DNA from: Candidatus Taylorbacteria bacterium RIFCSPLOWO2_01_FULL_50_130
Lineage (GTDB): Bacteria; Patescibacteriota; Minisyncoccia; Phycocordibacterales; UBA10002
Assembly (NCBI GenBank): GCA_001821155.1
Contig: MHSB01000052.1
Span: forward strand, 1-8,564
Reading direction: 5' to 3'
DNA: 8,564 nt
Part shown: positions 5,189-8,564 of the stretch, piece after piece
How positions within the stretch are numbered: the stretch's first letter is position 1
How the letters are laid out: every line of letters begins with the position of its first letter
Made by a program: the position numbers and the translations under genes
The notes under the pieces: model-generated
Told to the model about the DNA's origin: nothing
The model's input: the letters and a program-made list of their open reading frames with translations, nothing else
The model's database searches: none

Positions 5189-6394
5189 CTAGTATCCATG
5201 CAGCTTTTTACTCTTCTCATGCTGGCGGATTTTTTCATGCGCTTTCGCCTCAATCTGTCGGATGCGCTCTCTCGTGACGCCGAACTTCTGCCCCACCTCT
5301 TCAAGCGTGTGGGTAACGCCGTCAAGAAGGCCGTGCCGGAGTTCCAGAATTTTCCGCTCCTTCTCGGAGAGGTCGCCCAAAATTTCTTTCACCTGGTCGG
5401 TAAGAATGCGCCGTGAAGATTGCTGGTCCGGAGCAAGAATTTTGTCGTCGTGGAGAAAATCTCCGAGGGTTGACTTGCCGTCGTCTCCCTCATCCCCTAC
5501 CGGGCTTTCAAGCGAAACCGTATCCTGGTCTATCTTCTCAATTTGGTATACCTTATCCGGCTCAATGCCCATCTCAACGGCGATTTCCTCCGGAAGCGGG
5601 TCGCGTCCGAGGTCTTGACTAAGCCTTCGGACAACTTGTTTATACTTGGCGATGGTTTCCACCATGTGCACCGGAACTCGAATCGTGCGGGATTGGTCGG
5701 CAAGCGCTCGCGTGATTGCCTGCCGTATCCACCACGTCGCGTAGGTGGAAAACTTATACCCGCGCGTCCAGTCAAATTTATCCACCGCTTTGAAAAGCCC
5801 GAGGTTCCCTTCTTGAATGAGGTCAAGGAGCGTCAAGTCGGGGCTGCGGCCTACATACTTTTTGGCGATGGAAACGACGAGCCGAAGGTTGGCGCGCGCG
5901 AGAAGATTTTTTGCCTCCATGTCGCCGGCTTGAATGCGTTTCGCGAGCTCCTTTTCGTCCCGAGCGTTAATGAGCGGGTATTGGCCGATTTCTTTCAAAT
6001 ACATCTGTATGGAATCGTATGATGAATCGCCTCCTTTTCCAAGAGATACGTTCTTCCCATGACGTGGTTCTTCTGCCTCTTTTTCAAGCATGTGGCCGCC
6101 TTCATGCACGGCAATGCCCATGCGATGCAGTTGAGCGTAAAGTTCGTCCAAAAAGGCGATGTCTTCCTCTATCAAGGGAAACTCCTTGAGAATCTCATCA
6201 AAGGTAACAAAGCCGCGCTCTCTGCCTTTCGCGAGGAGCCGTTCTGCCTTCATGCTCTGCCCGGGACCTCGCTTCGGAGATTTTGCTTTTGCGGACGACG
6301 CTCTTTTTACCGGACGACGCCCGCTCAAAACCTTTCTCCGGGGAACCGTTTTCTTTTTTTTCTTATTCTTGAAGGTTCTCTTTTCTTTTGACAT
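5189..6394 (-). CDS. rpoD: Primary RNA polymerase sigma factor RpoD (sigma-70, group 1)
   Basis: This 401-residue housekeeping sigma factor directs RNA polymerase to TTGACA/TATAAT promoters. Region 1.2 is at 126-158 (SIQMYLKEIGQYPLI). Region 2 is at 164-243, with the -10 recognition helix TYATWWIRQAITRALADQSR (217-236) nearly identical to E. coli. Region 3 is at about 244-320. Region 4 is at about 336-392, with the -35 helix VTRERIRQIEAKAHEKIR (373-390). Region 1.1 is short (about 49-95, GFVTFDEILKEFP). An unusual lysine/arginine-rich tail comes first: 20 of the first 43 residues are basic, including KNKKKKK at 9-15. The N-terminus lacks the large non-conserved insert of proteobacterial RpoD, which is about 610 residues long. 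The gene follows dnaG on the same strand, as in the macromolecular synthesis operon, but has its own promoter 9 bases before the ATG. Confidence 0.97.
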   Translation of the reverse strand: MSKEKRTFKNKKKKKTVPRRKVLSGRRPVKRASSAKAKSPKRGPGQSMKAERLLAKGRERGFVTFDEILKEFPLIEEDIAFLDELYAQLHRMGIAVHEGGHMLEKEAEEPRHGKNVSLGKGGDSSYDSIQMYLKEIGQYPLINARDEKELAKRIQAGDMEAKNLLARANLRLVVSIAKKYVGRSPDLTLLDLIQEGNLGLFKAVDKFDWTRGYKFSTYATWWIRQAITRALADQSRTIRVPVHMVETIAKYKQVVRRLSQDLGRDPLPEEIAVEMGIEPDKVYQIEKIDQDTVSLESPVGDEGDDGKSTLGDFLHDDKILAPDQQSSRRILTDQVKEILGDLSEKERKILELRHGLLDGVTHTLEEVGQKFGVTRERIRQIEAKAHEKIRQHEKSKKLHGY

Positions 6395-6403
6395 AACCTA
6401 GGT

Positions 6404-6431
6404 AGTATAGCTAAAAATGGCTTACTGACAA
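6404..6431 (-). promoter_or_regulatory. rpoD promoter, probably leaderless or nearly so
   Basis: On the minus strand TTGTCA (6431-6426) is followed after 16 bases by TATACT (6409-6404). Each matches the consensus in five of six bases. The ATG at 6394 begins nine bases after the -10, so the mRNA should have a leader of zero to a few bases and no Shine-Dalgarno. The flanking GCTATACTA is identical to that of the helicase promoter. A primary sigma gene with a near-consensus promoter read by its own product would be autoregulated. Confidence 0.7.
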
Positions 6432-6581
6432 TCTTCGAAAACTCCACAAAGCACAATCAATATTCAGAAACCCAAACAAAACACAAACTATCCAATATTC
6501 AAACAGAGACACAGACTGCATCAAACTATTCAAATGCTGGCTGATTTTTGTTTTGTTTGAAGATTGCGTACTGTGCTTTGT
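6429..6581. repeat. Scrambled inverted repeats and direct repeats upstream of rpoD
   Basis: Three exact inverted pairs occur: CAATCTTC (6429-6436) with GAAGATTG (6559-6566), ACAAAGCACA (6446-6455) with TGTGCTTTGT (6572-6581), and CAAACAAAAC (6473-6482) with GTTTTGTTTG (6550-6559). The left order is a-b-c and the right order is c'-a'-b', so the pairs cannot all nest at once. CAATATTCA is repeated directly at 6458-6466 and 6493-6501, with a weaker third form near 6524. The left half is A/C-rich on the + strand and the right half T/G-rich. No open frame of interest is present. Confidence 0.6.
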
Positions 6582-6624
6582 GCTTTACGATACTGCGTGT
6601 TGTGAAGTCTAAGATTAAGCAAGT

Positions 6625-6681
6625 AAACTCCGCTCGTCCTATCCCTGTGCAGGAGCACAGGGCGTTCGGCGAGCGGAGTTT
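6625..6681. repeat. Nested hairpin repeat, copy C
   Basis: The outer stem AAACTCCGCTCG (6625-6636) with CGAGCGGAGTTT (6670-6681) is a perfect 12 bp. Internal loops TCCTAT (6637-6642) and CGTTCGG (6663-6669) come next. The inner stem is CCCTGTGC (6643-6650) with GCACAGGG (6655-6662) and an AGGA loop. It has the same plan as copies A and B but a longer, different outer stem. It lacks a T-run in either direction, so it does not look like a simple terminator. Confidence 0.8.
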
Positions 6682-6687
6682 CCTTTA

Positions 6688-6702
6688 AGAACCCTCGGTT
6701 CT
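6688..6702. repeat. Small hairpin between nested hairpins B and C
   Basis: AGAACC (6688-6693) pairs with GGTTCT (6697-6702) around a three-base loop. To its right is a short CGCTCGC-type repeat tract (about 6706-6726). It is not followed by a T-run. It belongs to the hairpin cluster between dnaG and rpoD. Confidence 0.5.
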
Positions 6703-6740
6703 CAACGCTCGCTCGCAGACTCGCTCACTGCTCTCCTCCA

Positions 6741-6762
6741 CGGGGAAACTACAGTTTCCCCG
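6741..6762. repeat. Perfect hairpin CGGGGAAAC...GTTTCCCCG
   Basis: CGGGGAAAC (6741-6749) pairs perfectly with GTTTCCCCG (6754-6762) around a four-base loop. It stands 12 bases left of nested hairpin B. The minus strand continues GTGGAGG after it, so it is not a typical intrinsic terminator for dnaG. It could still shield the dnaG mRNA 3' end or cause pausing. Confidence 0.65.
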
Positions 6763-6774
6763 ACCCCTTTCGCT

Positions 6775-6822
6775 GACCCGCCATTCATCCCTGCCTAGGA
6801 AGGCAGGGAGTTCTGGCGAGTC
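6775..6822. repeat. Nested hairpin repeat, copy B (just after dnaG)
   Basis: The outer stem GACCCGCCA (6775-6783) with TGGCGAGTC (6814-6822) has eight of nine pairs. Internal loops are TTCAT (6784-6788) and AGTTC (6809-6813). The inner stem CCCTGCCT (6789-6796) with AGGCAGGG (6801-6808) closes on AGGA. CCGCCATTCATCCCTG, TCTGGCG and GTCATT are shared with copy A at 599-645, while the last three inner-stem pairs differ and remain complementary. It starts nine bases after the dnaG stop in the direction of transcription. Confidence 0.85.
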
Positions 6823-6830
6823 ATTAAATC

Positions 6831-8564
6831 TCAAGACTGAAATCGCGCCGCTTTGAAAGCGGCAAGTTTTTGCGTGAGCTCTTTGCATGTCTGAAGCAGC
6901 TGCCCTGCTTCCTCTTTGCTCCCCGCGCGCTCGGCTGCCGCAAGCTTATCCATCGCTTCCGAAAGAAGTCCCGTCACGTGGCCCTCTCCAAGAAGACTGA
7001 CGAGTTCCTGTTCTTCTTTCTCGCTCGGAACTCCGTCTCCGTACAGCGTCTCAACCTCAAGGAGAAGCGGATCGCGAAGCTCCTTGTGCCGCCGCAACTC
7101 TTCCAAAAGAATTCTTTCCCCGAAGATGCAAAGCAGGCTATCATGAATTCGCCCCAGTAATTCCTTGTCGTTTCTTGACTCCGCAAAAAAATAAATCCCG
7201 AACACGCGCCGCTTGGTCGTAGTGGTATAAGCGAAGGTTGCGTCTTTTCGCTTTTCCGGCATTCCCTCTTTGTCCGGAACCGGAATTTTCTTAAACGCCT
7301 CCCACAGCGCCTCCTCCCGAAGGCCGCTTTTCTCGGCGATTACTTTCAGAAAATGCGATTGCTCAACGCTCGATTGGAGAAGACGAAGAAGCGGAAGGAT
7401 GGTCCTCTCAATGGAAAGAGCGCGTTCTCTCCCTTCCTTTGCAGAATGAAGAAGATTCTCCAGTAAAAAATCAACGATGTGTTTGGCGCCTTTTACCGCG
7501 CGCTCCCATTCGCTCGGCTCTTTCAAGATAAGTTCCGCGGGGTCCTTCTCTTTCAGTGCGATGGCCTTTACGTTGAATCCAAGCCCCAGAGCAACCCGAA
7601 TGGCGCGCTCGGCGGCTTTCAGTCCGGCGCTGTCTCTGTCAAAGGCGATGAAAAGATTATCCGAGAGTCGTTTAAGAACGCCGAAATTGTTCATCGCCTC
7701 TTTACGGCCCTTCAACCCCTTGGCAAGCGAATCCGTGAGAGCTGTTCCGGACGATGCGATTGTGTTGTCGTACCCCGCCTGATGCGCCATAAGGAGGTCC
7801 ATTTGCCCTTCCACGAGAATCGCCGAGTCCTTGATGCGTATGGGAAGTTTGGCTTTATCAAATCCATAGAATACTTCCGACTTCTTGAACAGTACCGTTT
7901 CAGGACTGTTGATGTATTTACCGGTTTTCCCGTCATCAAGCGCGGGAAGAATTCTCCCGGAAAATGCTATGACGCGCCCGGCGCTGTCGCGGATCGGAAA
8001 CATGATGCGCCCGCGAAAGATATCATACTGCCGGCCCTTGTCTCCGGCAGATTGCTTAATGAGTCCGACTTTTTCCATCTCTTCCGTCTTGAATCCTTCC
8101 TTTAAGAGGTGTTCAAAAAGCCGCCGCCAATCTTGCTCTGCAAAGCCAAGCCGCCATTCTTTAATGGTTTCCTCCGTTAATCCTCGACCAAGAAGATACT
8201 GCCGCGCCTCTTCATTGTTTCGGAGCGTTTCTTCAAAAAACCGCGTGGCCTTTTCAAGGCAGAGATACAGGCGCGCGTACTCGCTTTGAACTTTCGGGTC
8301 AACTTTGGTGAGAGTAACGCCCGCTCGTCCCGCAAGCACTCGTAGCGCGCCTATAAAATCAAGACCTTCAAATTCCTGCACAAAGGTAAAAATATCCCCA
8401 TGGGCTTGGCATCCGAAACAATAGTACGAGCCGCGGGCGGGCGATACGAAAAACGACGGTGTCTTTTCGTTGTGGAATGGGCACTTCGCTTTAAGCGAGC
8501 TTCCAGCGCGCTCCAGTTTGAGGTACGAACCCACAACATCGGCAATGCCGAGCCGTTCTTTGAT
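6831..8564 (-). CDS. dnaG: DNA primase DnaG (first few codons outside window)
   Basis: DnaG makes the RNA primers for replication at the fork. The frame stays open to the window edge, where it reads IKERLGIADVVGSYLKLERA, the usual DnaG start region. An internal GTG at 8534 would remove conserved residues, so the true start lies just beyond the window, about 5-10 residues further. Numbering from the first visible residue, the CHC2 zinc ligands are C28, H31, C49 and C52 (CPFH...CFGC). The RNA polymerase domain follows (YLLGRGLTEE, RIMFPIRD, KYINSPET), then the TOPRIM site with E252 (VEGQMD) and D309/D311 (FDRDSAG). The C-terminal third (from about 410) is poorly conserved and should be the DnaB-binding part. 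577 residues are visible, near the normal length. rpoD follows on the same strand after 436 bases. No intrinsic terminator with a T-run separates them, so readthrough is possible. Confidence 0.96.
   Translation of the reverse strand: MKERLGIADVVGSYLKLERAGSSLKAKCPFHNEKTPSFFVSPARGSYYCFGCQAHGDIFTFVQEFEGLDFIGALRVLAGRAGVTLTKVDPKVQSEYARLYLCLEKATRFFEETLRNNEEARQYLLGRGLTEETIKEWRLGFAEQDWRRLFEHLLKEGFKTEEMEKVGLIKQSAGDKGRQYDIFRGRIMFPIRDSAGRVIAFSGRILPALDDGKTGKYINSPETVLFKKSEVFYGFDKAKLPIRIKDSAILVEGQMDLLMAHQAGYDNTIASSGTALTDSLAKGLKGRKEAMNNFGVLKRLSDNLFIAFDRDSAGLKAAERAIRVALGLGFNVKAIALKEKDPAELILKEPSEWERAVKGAKHIVDFLLENLLHSAKEGRERALSIERTILPLLRLLQSSVEQSHFLKVIAEKSGLREEALWEAFKKIPVPDKEGMPEKRKDATFAYTTTTKRRVFGIYFFAESRNDKELLGRIHDSLLCIFGERILLEELRRHKELRDPLLLEVETLYGDGVPSEKEEQELVSLLGEGHVTGLLSEAMDKLAAAERAGSKEEAGQLLQTCKELTQKLAAFKAARFQS

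Noticed and set aside
5543..6022. A 159-residue + strand frame antisense to rpoD
   Set aside because: It mirrors the most conserved sigma regions in another frame, and such shadows are expected there.
6429..6540. CRISPR-like spaced repeats (CAATATTCA)
   Set aside because: There are only two exact copies of nine bases plus one weak form, with no regular long repeat and no cas genes in the window.
6625..6681. Nested hairpin C as a plain intrinsic terminator of dnaG
   Set aside because: There is no T-run after the stem on either strand, and the shared plan with copies A and B points to a repeat family.
6685..6888. Minus-strand frame of 67 residues between dnaG and rpoD
   Set aside because: It overlaps the end of dnaG in another frame and otherwise translates hairpins B and its neighbours.
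8532..8534. GTG as the dnaG start codon
   Set aside because: The frame stays open upstream and the added residues (IKERLGIADVV) match the conserved DnaG N-terminus, so the gene simply continues beyond the window.

Overview
The window looks like chromosomal DNA of a Candidate Phyla Radiation (Patescibacteria, probably Parcubacteria-like) bacterium or a close relative. This is inferred from gene content and style: a group 1 sigma factor with a very basic N-terminal tail, a single large UvrD-type helicase fused to a Cas4/AddB-like Fe-S nuclease, an IS200-type transposase, start codons sitting directly behind -10 boxes, and repeat-rich intergenic DNA. TGA is the stop codon of the helicase, the small membrane protein and dnaG, so the TGA=Gly code of Gracilibacteria/SR1 is excluded. 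Nothing in the sequence fixes the taxon more precisely.

Layout, left to right. (1) 1-645: the 3' end of an unidentified + strand reading frame runs tail-to-tail into an IS200/IS605-type Y1 transposase (minus strand). The transposase start codon lies inside a nested hairpin (599-645). (2) 646-935: no gene. It holds a composite palindromic repeat (685-782) and a weak candidate promoter. (3) 936-1655: an unrecognised 239-residue protein, ending at an intrinsic terminator that overlaps the stop codon of the convergent helicase. (4) 1687-4587 (minus): a 966-residue helicase-nuclease with all SF1A motifs and an intact C-terminal PD-(D/E)XK nuclease with four Fe-S cysteines. (5) 4588-4691: a divergent promoter region. 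(6) 4692-5066: a small two-helix membrane protein, followed by two terminators in tandem. (7) 5189-6394 (minus): the housekeeping sigma factor RpoD. (8) 6395-6830: 436 bases without a gene, containing the rpoD promoter, scrambled inverted repeats and a cluster of four hairpins. (9) 6831-8564 (minus): DNA primase DnaG, missing only its first few codons at the window edge.

How the parts relate. dnaG followed by rpoD on the same strand is the core of the classical macromolecular synthesis operon. Here the two genes are separated by repeat DNA and rpoD has its own strong promoter. Both rpoD and the helicase use a GCTATACTA box 7-9 bases before ATG, suggesting leaderless mRNAs.

The most interesting signal is a family of three nested hairpins (599-645, 6625-6681, 6775-6822). 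They share an inner CCCTG...CAGGG stem, a small loop and an asymmetric internal loop, while the variable stem positions change in a compensatory way. One member overlaps the start of the transposase gene. This resembles a REP/RAYT pair or an IS200 left end that has spread, and it is the best candidate here for an undescribed element.
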